A stretch of 64,000 nucleotides of DNA from Bostrychus sinensis. Lineage: Eukaryota > Chordata > Actinopteri > Gobiiformes > Eleotridae. Within the stretch, counting starts at the first letter, position 1. Each line of letters opens with the position of its first letter. The position numbers and the translations under genes were made by a program. Of the stretch, positions 1 to 11,537 are shown piece after piece. The DNA lies in NCBI GenBank assembly GCA_020698575.1, contig CM036251.1, positions 4,690,288 to 4,754,287 of the forward strand. Reading direction: 5' to 3'. The notes below the pieces were generated by a model, which ran no database searches, had not been told where the DNA came from, and saw nothing but the letters and a program-made list of their open reading frames with translations.

Positions 1-245
1 AAATGAATGAAGCAGTTTTCTTAATAGTCACACTTCAACCCAAGCCTGGGCCTATAGTTTTTACAAAATGATGTGTACTGCTGTGATCAATGGAGCCATT
101 CTTACCAGATATGGTCATGGCTTTATGTTAAGCAATGGGAGGGTGCACAGTTAGCACTCATGCCTTAAGGTTAAGGTAAATTGTTCTCCAGATGTTGAGC
201 CAGGATCCTGGCCAGGAGCACCTATAGCTGGAGGATTAGCCTCTG

Positions 246-672
246 TTGTAGGGCTGCACAATATATCGCAAAATTATCGTTATCGCAATATCAGCAAATA
301 TCTGTATCGCAAGAATCTAAATATATCGCAATAACAGTGGTCTTCCATCTGACAGAGATTTACACTGAAGAATCACTTTCCACCAGAGCCTTAAAAGAAC
401 ATGTGTTGTGACTAAATAAAAATGTGTAAAAAGTCCAGTTTTAGTGGTGATTTAATTAATTTAGTCACAGCTTAGCCTTGTTTTATTCCTGGTTTAGTCT
501 GTGTTAAGTTTTGACTTGTAAATACAGGAATTTACATTTTTGTGAAATGTAGTGAATTTAACTTGCTATGTTCAAAAAGTAGGCTCTGTTTCAAATATCG
601 CAATAATATTGTTATCGCAATTTTCAACATAGTTATCGAATATCGCATGTTTTCTCCGTATCGTGCAGCCCT
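246..672. mobile_element. hAT-like non-autonomous DNA element
   Basis: The ends are inverted repeats: TAGGGCTGCACAATATATCG on the left and CGTATCGTGCAGCCCTA on the right. The interior is AT-rich with many 'atcgcaata' motifs and has no coding potential. A second copy lies in the opposite orientation near 14918-15336. No clean 8-bp target duplication is visible (GTTGT is shared by both flanks), so the superfamily is inferred from the ends. Confidence 0.6.
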
Positions 673-699
673 AGTTGTTAATATAATGTTTCTATTTTG

Positions 700-1030
700 G
701 GGTTGGGGTGGCAGAGAATGGTTAGTGCTCCTGCCTCTCAGCAAGAAGGTTGTGGGTTCAATCATTGGGACAACAACAGTGTCTCTGAGTGGAGTCTGGA
801 TGTCCTCCATGTGTTGAAAAAAATTACGCAAAATCGACTTTTCCTCTCTGTCTCCCTGGAGTTTCATCCACGCCTGTTGTTGTGCATGTTTTGGGTTGAT
901 GGAGGAAACCCAGCACCTGAAAAAAAAACAAAAAACTTTCAAACACAGAGAGAACATGCAAACTCTGCACAGAAAAGCCCGTTTGGGAATTGAACCTGGG
1001 ACCTTCTTGCTGGTTGTGGTTTGTGGTTTG
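700..1030. repeat. SINE-like fragments in inverted arrangement
   Basis: The left part (about 710-770) reads 'gttagtgctcctgcctctc' followed by 'agcaagaaggtt...gggttcaat', which resembles a tRNA-derived box A/box B head. The right part (about 950-1012) is the same kind of sequence inverted ('gaattgaacctgggacc'). A related copy is at 18490-18770. The family is inferred. Confidence 0.4.
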
Positions 1031-1770
1031 GTCCCTGGGCTGACTGACCACAGTGGAGCGTGCAGCGTGTCCTCCCTGCGGTGCTGTGGTTAGATTCCCT
1101 TCCTCCTTCTGTCCAAACACAGACAGAACTGGTGAATGAATGAAAGCGAGTCTTGGCCCTGCTGCGCGCGACGGTCGGCTGCTGTCCACAGAGTAGTAAT
1201 TGTTACAAAAGCTTTTATTTTTTTTGCCAAACGGAAACCCTGTGCCTCACTCTCAGCAGCAGCAGAGGTGTGCGTGCGCTGCATCCCTCTGAGACTTTAT
1301 CCTGTACCTCACGAGCAGCAGCAGGAGTTCACGACACCAGGAGTCCCAAGCGGTCTCCATGGCAACACTGGCTCCAGTAAAGTGATGAGTTTAAGTTTGG
1401 CTCGGTCTGTTGTTAATGAAACGTTACCCACCCAAGCACCACACAGAAACACAACTCCCCCTCAGTGTCAAGTTTGTGTGCTTCTCTTTCTCGCCTTTTT
1501 TTTTTTTTTTTCTCCCTGGAGTTTCCTGTGGGAGCTCGTGCCATCGTCTGCCAGGCAACAAACCTGAAAACACAGACAGCTACAGACGGAGAGGATCCAC
1601 TGGACAGGGAGAAAAATCTGGCAAAAGTAAGAGATGTCTTCAGGAAAAAGAAAAAACAACACTTTTATTGACTGACAATTGGCACTAAAGTTGTTATTTT
1701 TTGAGAGTGAAAGGCTTGGAAGCTCATCTGCATCAAGACGTCATGGCAGCACTCATACACAGCAGCAGTG

Positions 1771-2590
1771 TTTCCCAACCAGGGGTACGTGGACCCTCAG
1801 GGGTACGCGAGCACTTTGCACTTTGCATAATTTATGATTTCAAAATTATTTGTTATATTTTCATGTTAAACTAATGAAACAATGCCTGATGAAAAGCAGG
1901 CAAAACTGCTTTTAGAATATTACTAAGTCATTTTACAGCTATTCAAATGATTCATATTTTACTTTTTAGTGATAATATATTAAGTTAAGGTTTCTTATTG
2001 TTATTATCATGGCTTGACATTAACCTTTTCACCCACTGGCCACTGTGACCAGCCTTTTTCTGAAGTTACTAGCCATTTAAGATTTAAGAAAAGTGAAACT
2101 ACTACAAGTCAAGGTAATTAAATATAACAAATAGTATTATTTTGCATGTCATTTAACAAATCTTATTTATTTTTTTAAAGTCTTTTAAGGCTGCTTTTTT
2201 CATAATCATAATTAATTACTTTATATTCAAATAAGGGAACCCTTAAACCTAACCAAATGTCAATGTGTCACCAGCCAAAATGGAAACCTACCCACATTTG
2301 GCCGGTTGGCTAGTGCTAATGCCAACACTGATTATTATTATTATTATTATTAATCTTTTTTTTTTTTTTTTTAAGCAGGCAAATTTAGTTTTGTTTTTTT
2401 TTCTTGAATTTGAATTTAAAAAGAAAAAAATGCAGGAGATGTAGTATTTACAAGTAGCGTAATATATAAAATGTCTTTGCCCTCATAAACTAAACACAGA
2501 TGTTATGTTGTGATTAAATTATCAGCATTCTTTTCGGAGGAAGGGGAACCTTTAAAAAAAAAAAGAAAAAAAATGTTGGGAACCCCTGCA
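1771..2590. mobile_element. Probable hAT-like element, degraded
   Basis: The left end is CAGTGTTTCCCAACCAGGGG and the right end is the inverted, imperfect GTTGGGAACCCCTGC. The interior is AT-rich with homopolymers and an (ATT)n tract near 2332-2352. No target duplication could be confirmed. Confidence 0.35.
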
Positions 2591-2604
2591 ACATAATATT
2601 TTCA

Positions 2605-2945
2605 CCTCAAAAACAGACCTGGAGTAGTGTTTTGTTTCATTATTTAACGCTTGTTTGAGTAATCCTGTATGCTGAGGCGCTGCCCTTCTCCAGAGCTGTA
2701 AACGCTCGATCTCACAGCTCTACGTAGACTCGTGAAACCAGGAAGTGCTCCTGAGCGTTTCCGTCACCAGACTCGTTCTGATCATTTCAGCCTGAAACCT
2801 CCATCATTACGAAGCATTTATCTATCTGTTAGCCTCATGTTGCTAACAGCCGTGTGCTAATTATTTTTTTGCTCTGTCCAGTCCCCTCTATTGCCAGCAG
2901 AGGGCGACAGACTCCTAATCCAAGCGTTCTCTGCAAAGTAAAAGT
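2605..2945 (-). mobile_element. Dispersed TIR element, family X, copy A
   Basis: This is the reverse complement of a sequence found again at 6858-7035, 18811-19926, 46830-47300 and 56217-58081. Shared segments include 'gcatacaggattactcaaac', 'gaagggcagcgcctcagc', 'gcctcatgttgctaacag' (this strand) and 'gccagcagagggcgacag'. The more complete copies carry inverted ends, so it looks like a non-autonomous DNA transposon of roughly 0.5 kb. Confidence 0.6.
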
Positions 2946-4660
2946 AACAGCTCCCCAACAGAAGACGTTTTTTGATTTTAAACTTGGTAATAAAAAACCT
3001 CCTGGTGGCTAAGTTTTTTAGTGTTTACCGAACGCGCGTCTCCAAATGTTGTGTTCGGTTTCTTTATTGCCGCACCTATAGCCAATCCTAAACTCCACAA
3101 AGGTTCCACAAACAACAACACAACACAGAGAAACAATTTACCTCCAAACCTAGCAGCACCTGGGCCACTCTTTCTGCCCTTTTTATAGGGAAAGTTACAT
3201 TGAGATGAGCCCCACAGCGCCACCCACTGACAGGGAGAAAAGGTACATTTTGGCTCCTACAAAAACATAATAACAGTGTTTGAAAAGGAGTTGGTTGAAG
3301 CAAAACTTATGTAACCCTACTCCCTTCTCACTCATCTTCTCTTATTTCATACATCGTCATTTTTTGTGCACAGTCCAGATTAACATTATAGCACCTTAAA
3401 CCAATTATACTCAAATTTATACTATTATTATTATTATTATTATTTTTACAAGATTACCAAAACAATCTACCAACATATTACCAAATATTTACAACAGAGA
3501 CAGATTATTTTTCAGAAAAAAGCAGCAACAAACACATTTCTGGTTTATTGTTGAGTAGACCTTAAGTTGTTTTGACGCAAATGAATCCAAAGCAAATAAA
3601 TGAAAATAATTACCCTTTTTCTGACCGGGGTTTATCCACTGCAGCAAACTTTGGCACAACTTTCTTAAATATTATTATTTTTTATTTTTTTTTACAAGAT
3701 TACCAATTTTTAACAATGCACTTTGAACTGATATGCACATTTTTGTATTTGTATTTAATCTTTTATTTCTATATTTATTGGTATTTATTCATACCTTATG
3801 TGTTTTTAGTATTTGCTTGTTTTATGTCTATGTTTTAACCCCCTATTTTTATGTTTTGCCTGCTAATTTTGACAGTGCACTTGAGCTCATGCAACTGTTT
3901 TCCAATGTGGTTTGTTTTTACTGCAAATGGCAAATAAACTGAACTGAATTTATCCTGTTCATGAAGTAGTTACAACAAATTGACAAATTTCTCCATAATA
4001 ACAGAAGCAACAGTCTCATTAGAAACTATTCTCAATCCACAGCAATTCAGTTTCTTCCACATATACATTATTTTAAGTTATAAAACCTGAAATACTAATG
4101 CAAAAGTGTCTGAAATTCCTTTAAAAAGCCTGAAAAAAGCAGAATATAGGACATTTTAAGTGTGTTTTCTCTGCTGCTGCTGCATAGCTCAGCCAATATC
4201 ACTGTTATTCTTCTGTCTGTTGTGAATAATCTTTGCGGTATCATTTGCAGACTTTCTCTCTCCGTGGTCTCTCTCTCTGCGGTGATTCAGCCCACACACG
4301 TTCGGAGAAATCCAGTTCTATTCCTGGACTTCAGATCTGATGGAGTTTGAGTCTCCCCGGCCTCTCGCTCTCCTCACACTTCCCCTGCCAACAGTGAGTA
4401 AATAAACCCGTCTGGCACAATACGACTGAAGCTATACGTAAACCTATTCCCAACCCGCTCAGAGTGAGACATCTGTCCAAACCAGGCCCATAGACAATCT
4501 GTTACTCTGTTTCAATGTGACGTGGGGCAATTTGGAAACAGAATTACTTCAATAATGGCAAATTTAGCTCTGTACAAGCCTTAGATTGTAAATGAGACAC
4601 AGTGATGGCAGACTATTAATGGATTTGGCAGATATTCTCAAAGGCACCTTGGGATTAATT
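2946..4660. other. Gene-free stretch
   Basis: No coding signal. It contains an (ATT)n tract near 3422-3445 and a probable LINE 3' tail near 3800-3950 ending in 'aataaactgaactgaa'. Nothing else is supportable. Confidence 0.4.
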
Positions 4661-4669
4661 TGGTTTTAT

Positions 4670-4925
4670 TCACATTTTTAAGCCAATCTTGGTCTCCTCT
4701 AGGACAGCAGCACGTTTAAAAACATTATGTGACTAAAAGAGGACTGTTTTAATAAGTCTCTTCTGGTGCTGTAAAGAAACAGGCGAAGAGACCAGCAGAG
4801 GGCAGCAGAGTGTTGCCATCTTTTGAACAAAATGTAAAGAATAAAAGGAACCTTCACTTCTTTAAATGTTCTGTATGACGCCATTTTACTACAAAATGAA
4901 AAGTTTCTTTGAGGAATCAGGAAAC
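4670..4925 (-). repeat. Dispersed repeat, family Y
   Basis: Segments such as 'ccaatcttggtctcctctag' and 'gaagagaccagcagagggcag' reappear inverted at 34408-34735 ('agaggcgaccaagattgg', 'ctgccctctgttggtctctt'). The two copies are diverged. No coding potential. Confidence 0.45.
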
Positions 4926-4956
4926 AGAGCTGTACACTTGTTTTTTGGACAAATAA

Positions 4957-5990
4957 ATGAGAGCAGGCTGGATGTATTATTTGCGTATGGATCTGTTGTT
5001 TAATATCTATATGGATGATTTGTCTTTACAGCTTAATGATTATAAAACTGGATGTAATATTGGAGATTATTTGTGCAACCATCTGATGTGCGCTGATGAC
5101 TTGGTACTTTTTTGTCCCTACAGTGCAGGCCTCCAGCAGCTGTTAAATATTTGTTCTCAGTATGGTTTAGAACAGGGGTGTCCAAACTATGGCCCGGGGG
5201 CCAAATGCGGCCCGCAGACTATTCTTTATTGGCCCTCGGGCTTCAATCACAATTGGCCCAAATTGCCACAGGTAGCACTGTTCACTGCAAGGTTTGAAGC
5301 GCAGGTAAAAAACTTGATTTGTGTGAGATGTTTCTGGCATTAAGAAGAGAAAAAAAAAAAGGAAATTAGCGGTTGGTGGTGCCAAAAAAACAAACAAAAA
5401 AAACAACAACAAAAAACATACTATGTGCTGGTGCCAAGCTCGGATAACTGTGGGGTTGTAGCAGGGGGTCAAGAGTAAAACAAATCAATAAAAATTTCCA
5501 TAAGAATGATTCACTATGAAGATCCCTGAAGGAAAGCGATATCTTGTTTTGTGGTGATGCAAAATATGGCGCCTCGACTGAGTGGCCCTCCTGCACATAC
5601 ATTTTTCAGTATGTGGCCCCCAAGGAAAAAAGTTTGGACACCCATGGTTTAGAATATGACATCAGATATAATGCTGTAAAAAGTAACAAAAACTTGTATT
5701 TCCTGATTTTTATTTGAGTGGAGATGTTCTCCAAGTCAAATATCTTGGACATTATGTCACCAGAGACATGCAGAGGCAGAAATGTAAACTATATGGGCAG
5801 GCAAATACGCTGGTCTGTAAGTTCAACATGAGCTCGGCTGATGTTAAAATTACACTTTTTAGAACTTTTTGCTGCTCTTTGTATACTGCACACTTGTCGC
5901 GCAGCTACAAAAAGCGGATTCTGCAAAGACTGACAGTTGTGTACAGTGACTCTGTGAGGATCCTACTGAAGGTCCCGGGACACTGTAGTT
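4957..5990 (+). mobile_element. Non-LTR retrotransposon reverse-transcriptase fragment, interrupted
   Basis: The translated stretch 4957-5172 contains a reverse-transcriptase core: FNIYMDDLSL, then CADDLVLF (the catalytic YADD box with Y replaced by C), then AGLQQLLNICSQYGLE. The frame is broken at 5173 by a 474-bp hAT insertion. Reading resumes after 5654 with further LINE-like sequence containing stops. It is a 5'- and 3'-truncated inactive remnant. The exact LINE clade cannot be set from this fragment. Confidence 0.65.
5173..5646. mobile_element. hAT non-autonomous element with perfect 8-bp target duplication
   Basis: The ends are CAGGGGTGTCCAAACT and AGTTTGGACACCCATG, inverted repeats with one mismatch. 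The target duplication GTTTAGAA is perfect at 5165-5172 and 5647-5654. The left interior reads GGCCCGGGGGCCAAATGCGG. It sits inside the LINE reverse-transcriptase fragment at 4957-5990. It contains no transposase. Confidence 0.88.
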
Positions 5991-6339
5991 ATCACTTCCC
6001 CTCTTTCGTCGTCAATAAAGAGTTCTTTTTACTGATGGCTCCAACGAACTTTATTGTGGCTTACAGTCCCGAGCCTTTCATAGTTACACAGCTTAGTTCT
6101 TCACAGTAACCACAGTAAGACCACTTTAAAACCACCGTCGAACTCGCTGGCTGACCGATGCTTAAGAGGGAAATGAGGACTTTATGTGTTTTGGTCGCTT
6201 GCCATGCTTAACAAATCTCACCTAGCGTGCGTCTGGACCACGTGCATGGGCGGAACCAAACTATCTAACAAAGGTTCCTACCTGAGGATTTTCAAAATAA
6301 ATGCACCAGTTCAACACAATACACCAGAAAACCAAATCA

Positions 6340-6600
6340 AACTTATAACTTATAACTTATATAGCACTTTTCTAGACACTCAAAGTCGCTTTACAGTTTG
6401 GTGCATTATTCATTCTCTCCTCAGTCTCACTCGGTGGTGGAAGCGTGCACCTACGGCCCCTCCAACCACCGCAAACACACAAACACATTCATACAGGCAA
6501 GGTGGGTTAAGTGTCTTGCCCAAGGACACAACAACAGTAGGCTATGCTGGGAGTGGGGCTTGAACCGCTGACCTGCAGGTTAGTGGGCAAACATCTCTAC
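6340..6600 (+). repeat. SINE-like dispersed repeat ('cttgcccaaggacac' family)
   Basis: The segment contains 'tatagcacttttctagacac', 'caaggtgggttaagtgtctt' and 'gcccaaggacacaacaacag', followed by a tRNA-like 'gcttgaaccgctgacc'. Closely related copies lie at 32195-32405 and 48190-48420. Confidence 0.55.
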
Positions 6601-6707
6601 AGCTCTGGTCTGTCCCAGGATAAGCTCTGTTAGGTTACCATCTAAAATGTGGAGTCACTGGTGATCCTGCCTTTATGTATAATACACATACAATGTATTT
6701 CTTTCAC

Positions 6708-6762
<55 letters not shown>
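6708..6762. repeat. (TAT)n trinucleotide microsatellite
   Basis: About 18 uninterrupted ATT/TAT units. It is followed by a LINE-tail-like 'aataaagtttgaatgaatga'. Confidence 0.9.
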
Positions 6763-6857
6763 TTGTATTTCCCTCCATGGACTAGATGCCCTGTGTCCTT
6801 AATAAAGTTTGAATGAATGAATGAATGATGTAGAGGGCTTGTTGCTGATTGGTCAGT

Positions 6858-7035
6858 GCTTCCTGGAGTAGGCGGTAGTTTTGTGCGACAGAGCGTTTTG
6901 AAGGCTGAGAACGGCTGTGCCAGAGAATACAGGATTACTCAAACATGCGTGAATGAAACAAACACAACTCCAGATGTGTTTTTGATGAGAGAACAACCTT
7001 AAAACACTGGGAGAAAGCTCAAAAAAGTAAATTTT
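6858..7035 (+). mobile_element. Family X fragment
   Basis: Contains 'cagagcgttttgaaggctga' and 'atacaggattactcaaacat' followed by 'gcgtgaatgaaacaaacac', matching the family X copies elsewhere. Because it holds an uninterrupted 'ggattactc' site it serves as an empty-site reference for the pogo-like insertion at 19269-19804. Confidence 0.5.
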
Positions 7036-9077
7036 CCATGATGTACGTATATTATAAGTCATAAAAAGACATGTTTTAGATTTCAGTGGCAAGGTGGATA
7101 GTTTTGTACCACAATAGAAGTGCTACTCTCCAAATCTGTACTCAAGTAAAAGTACTATTACTGTAATCAAAGACTTCTGAAGTGCATTAAAGTATTTACC
7201 TGACATGTTTTGTTATTTGTGTGTGCGTATGCAAGTTTTGTATGTATTACCTAACACAAGTTTAATGTTCGGTGTACTGATTACTGCATAAACGCATGCA
7301 CACTTTTACTTGATTCTTGTAAGATTCAGTTAACTTTTCTGCTTTAAGTTGTTATTCTGTGCACATACAGGCGTGTCGTGTTTATCAATGTGTGTGCATG
7401 AAAAGATCTCTGAATAACCAAAAATGAACAACTTGAAGATTGTTGCCTTTACATAGAGCAATGTGTGTTTGTCTGCACAGCCAGTGGTGCTGTGAGGAAC
7501 AGCCCAGGAAAATCTTACAATAAAAATATGAGGTTAGCTTAGTTTGTGTCGATAAAGCCCAGTGGTAAATCTTTTCAGGGGATCTGGAAAACCTGGCAGC
7601 TCTCCTGTGCACAGCAGTCAGCTGTTTACACTTGGAAGAGAAGAAAAACACACATTTTCACTTCATTCATTTTCGCTTTTGCTATGGGCCTATTATTGTA
7701 ACAATGAGATTTGTGTGTGTGTAAATAGATTTGTCTGTAAAAAGAAGTGTGTTATCAAGTTTTGTGTGTGCATAATTAGATGTATGTGTGTGTAAAATGC
7801 AAAGTCATGGCTTTAAATTAAATTATATTATATTATCTCAAATGCATAGAAGCTAAAAGTGCCAAGTCTTACAGACAAAGCTCTAATTACACACAAATCT
7901 TTTTGCTACTGTCATGTGTCTGTTTTTCCATCTCTGTGTCTTTTGCCCTGAGTTTACACTTACAGGCTCCTGACTGGCCATAATACCAACAAATCCCCAC
8001 AAATGACAGTAAAATCCTTTCTGTGGGACACACACTTGCACTGAGAGGACTTTCTGTAACTGTAGAAGCTGAAGTGAGTCGTTCTAAAAGTGTGTTTTTA
8101 CTGGATTTGCAGACAGACACGTATAAGTGTTGATTTGTATTCTATCACTGTCTGCTGAGAATAATCTTTGAGGAATATTTTGCAGTCTGTCCAAATGAGG
8201 CCCATAGACAAGCTGCTTACACGGTTCTGCAGTTTGAAGACAAAATCACTTCTCTAATGATTTAATTAGCTCCATAGACTGAACATGAAAGATGATGATG
8301 GCATAAGCAAGTGCTTGAGTAAAACCGCTGCTGAAAACTGGTGCCTTTAATCTCCAGCTGCCCTTTGTTTGTTTTTGTTTTCACTTTCCAGTAATCCCTA
8401 AAGTCCTATGTCCCTAAAACCACTTAAATAGGTTCCTAAACTCAACTTTAAACCTTTGCACCTGCTCGCTTCTCTCTAACACTTTCCTCTGTCCTTGAGC
8501 GCCCCCTGCTGGTTCACCTCCGTCACTCCAGACCTCAGTGACAGGTTTTCCTTTGTGTGAGGACTTCATTAAAGCGGCACAGCAGCCCCCCTCTCGCTCC
8601 AGGACACTCAGGACAGATAGAGTCTCCACAGCGCTGGCACTTATCGATCCAGACCACGACTATAATCCAGTCTCTCTCCGTCCGGACTACAGTCCAGGGT
8701 GGTCCCGGGGGGCGAGGGGGGATATTAGCGGTCGGCCTCATTCATCACCAGCGTGTCCTGGGGATGAGGGGAGGGTACAGGGAGGGGTCTATGATGAGCT
8801 GATATTGATCTGAAGATGCAGTGGTTTCTTCAGGGCTGGACAAAAGATCAGCTTTGGGAGTTTGTTTAAGTGATTTCATAACAGCAGAGAAGAGACTTTA
8901 CTATCAGAGATTTAGCATCAGGAGTAACTGCAGGTAAAGTATTTGTAGTAGTAGCAATAGTAGTAGTAGTAATGTCACGTTAGTCCCATCTGAACTGTCT
9001 CGGACTCTGAGAATCTCAGGGACAGGCAGCTGGGTTAGGGTTACTCTACTCTGATAATGTTTAGGTTCAGACCATGG
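7036..9077. other. Gene-free stretch with a GC-rich block
   Basis: No exon or coding signal was recognised. 7200-7800 is rich in 'tgtgtgtg'. 8480-8800 is unusually GC-rich and low in repeats (see findings). Confidence 0.4.
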
Positions 9078-9425
9078 CTTCTAATACTAGACTAAACCAG
9101 ATCTAAGCCTGGAATAAACCAGGTCTAAACCAGGACTAAACCAGGACTAAACCAGGGTTAAAATAGAAAAAAAAAAATAGTCTAAACCTGGACTTATTTT
9201 AGGAAAAAGACAGGACTAAATGAGGTCAAAACCAGGGCTAAACCAAGACCAAACCAGGTCGAAACCTGGACAAAACCAGGCCTAAACAGGACTTAACTGG
9301 GCCGAAACCAGGACTAAACCAGAGCTAAACCAGGACTAAACCAAGTCTAAACCAGGACTAAACCAGAGCTAAACCAGGACTAAACCAGGCCCAAACCAGG
9401 TCTAGATCTAAACCAGAACAAAACT
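9078..9425. repeat. GGACTAAACCA minisatellite (11-bp unit), locus 1
   Basis: A degenerate tandem array of 11-bp units based on GGACTAAACCA, with variants such as GGTCTAAACCA and GAGCTAAACCA. The same unit recurs at 21800-22125, 30740-31130 and 35824-36795, and inverted at 44000-45935. Confidence 0.8.
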
Positions 9426-9659
9426 GGTCGTCAACATGATGGACCTCATGTGTTTCTAAACTTCTGTGTATGGCCCTGGTCCAGACTTAAAACTGCTCTT
9501 TTTAGCTGTGCATATCACAAAAGTGTTTATTTGCACTTTTCTCTTTTAATTTAAATTAAAAGGATACATTTGTTTGGTGTTTTAAGGTGCTATGAGCTCT
9601 AAATATTTTTATATTTCATAAAAATTATCCATGTGTCCCAAGATACAGTGTAAAAATGT

Positions 9660-9785
9660 TCAAGCCACCCTGCAACTAACTAGCCCCAGAGTGTTCCCCG
9701 CCTAAGGCCCAAAGTTACTGGGACAGGCTCCAGTCACCCATGACCCCCAATGGGAATAAGTGAAAGAAGATGAATGAATGAATGT
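9660..9785 (+). mobile_element. LINE/SINE 3' tail fragment
   Basis: Reads 'ccccgcctaaggcccaaag' and 'gggacaggctccagtcaccc', ending in a (GAAT)n tail, which is the usual 3' end of several fish non-LTR elements. Confidence 0.4.
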
Positions 9786-11240
9786 TCAAACCAAATATTA
9801 CTTTTACTGATAACAGAATTACCGCTGATTTATTAACAATTCACACAGCAGGGGTGTAATGATATATTTGGAGGCTGTGGAGTGAAGAAAAATACAGAAA
9901 AATATACAAAGTAGCATGTAGTAGTACGGTGAGGTTGAGTTGTTGACAGTATTGTAAGATAAGGTTGACTTTAGTTTTCTATGGAAATTTGTTATCTGTA
10001 TTTGCATCCTTCAGTGCCGCTGGGGTTAAAGCTAACACGATGAAAGAAACCTGAGAAACCTGGAGGCCAAAGAGCTGCAGAGAACCACTTCAGCGTGTTA
10101 CTTATACAACCTGTCTGCAACATGTAAATATAAGAAAATTCTCTTTTGCATTTTAAACCACAGTTACATAAATAGATGCTGTCTCACTGCAGTTTTATAC
10201 AAATGTACCTTTATAATACAACACACAACCACTGCTATAGACTCCTATACTTTTTAAGAATACATTTGATTAATTTTACAGGTAAATGTTATTGTCTCTT
10301 TCACTGCTCCAGTCTGGTTCTCCAGTGACTCTTCAGTAAAGGTGCACTATAAACAACCATTTGTATGCAACTATACATATTAAACAAACAATATTGTACA
10401 ATTGAAGCATTTGTTTAGAAAGGTTAATTAACAATGACATGTGCATTGACTGTATTTTTAACCTGGCCCTACAATTGTAACAGCAGCATATTACTATTTT
10501 TATATTTACACAACAGTTCAAAACAGGAAATGATACAATTCACTTAATGAATTCAACATGTTTTATACCAGATGCTCTTCTAAAGTCTCTCTATTTATCA
10601 GGGCTGGGGACTTTCACAAAGAGTCCACTGGCCTAGGACCTCTTGTGAAATTGATATTTTGTGGGCAGGCCAGTGTTTGAACCCCTGCACTTTTTTTTAT
10701 ACATAAACCTATACTTACTTAATACTTATTTACTTAGAATATGTTCAACTTTAAATTAGGTCCAAAAATGTATTTAAGCTGCTGATAATGGGCACAGGGC
10801 GGTGGAGAGGGTCGTCAGTGAAGACTTCCGGTCATCCAGGCTAAATGAAACACAAGAAAAGGTTTAAAAAGCAGCCATTTGGACTTGGTTTTTAAAGTTG
10901 AAGACGTTTCTCCTTCATCCAAGAGGATTTCTCAGTTCTGAAGTTGAACTGGAGAGAGTTGGTTATATGATCCTTCCCAGGAGCAGTTTTAGACCTGAAA
11001 CTAAATTCTATTAGTCTAGAAGACTAGAAAGAGCCTCAGTGGTTTTGGGTCGTTAGGAGTCTTTTGTCCTCAGCTGGAGTGAGTGGCAGAGTCGTTAACC
11101 CTCCCCAGCCTGGTCAGCTCCTTCAGATGTTAATGACCTGAGTGAAACTGGTTTGTTGGGAACCTCTGCTTTACAGAATGGGTTTATCTTTTTTGACAAA
11201 GATTGCTTCCTGACTCCTCGTCCTTTCTCTCTGGCTCAGA
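9786..11240. other. Gene-free stretch
   Basis: AT-rich, no coding signal to about 10860. From 10860 to 11240 the minus strand looks like the non-coding tail of the Penelope-like fragment that follows. Confidence 0.35.
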
Positions 11241-11241
11241 C

Positions 11242-11376
11242 TCAGACCTCGCTGTCCTCAGAGGAGTGGTCTGTGTCCTTCAGGTGGAGGTGTCCTGCAG
11301 ACTCTGGTCCTCAGGAGCTGGCCCTGCAGTGTTGGTATAACTTCTTGTGCAGAGGTTGTTTGGTTTCTCCAATGTG
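11242..11376 (-). mobile_element. Probable Penelope-like GIY-YIG endonuclease fragment
   Basis: Minus-strand translation gives HIGETKQPLHKKLYQHCRAS, then a stop, then GPESAGHLHLKDTDHSSED. The 'xIGETK.PLHKR.YQH' pattern matches the GIY-YIG endonuclease end of Penelope-like retroelements. It has an in-frame stop and is short, so it is dead. Assignment rests on pattern recognition alone. Confidence 0.5.
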
Positions 11377-11430
11377 TTGCCCCTGATGCCCTTCCTGATG
11401 AAACATCAGGAAGGGCATCAGGGGCAACAC
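11374..11430. repeat. Perfect 27-bp inverted repeat with 3-nt loop
   Basis: The left arm 11374-11400 and right arm 11404-11430 are exact reverse complements separated by AAA. The arms contain CCTGATGCCCTTCCTGATG, which belongs to the 'aggaagggcatc' repeat family seen at 38470-38580, 46650-46815 and 59325-59440. Two copies appear to meet head to head here. Confidence 0.9.
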
Positions 11431-11537
11431 CTTGGCGAACCCTGAAAGAAAGGGACCAGCCAAAAGTAACTTTTATGCTAAATGAGCTTGCCAGACCCAA
11501 GCGACAGGTAGGGCATCTGGCATAACACCTTCTTTTT

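Noticed and set aside
700..830. tRNA gene
   Set aside because: Only a box B-like 'gggttcaat' and SINE-like flanks; no cloverleaf could be drawn.
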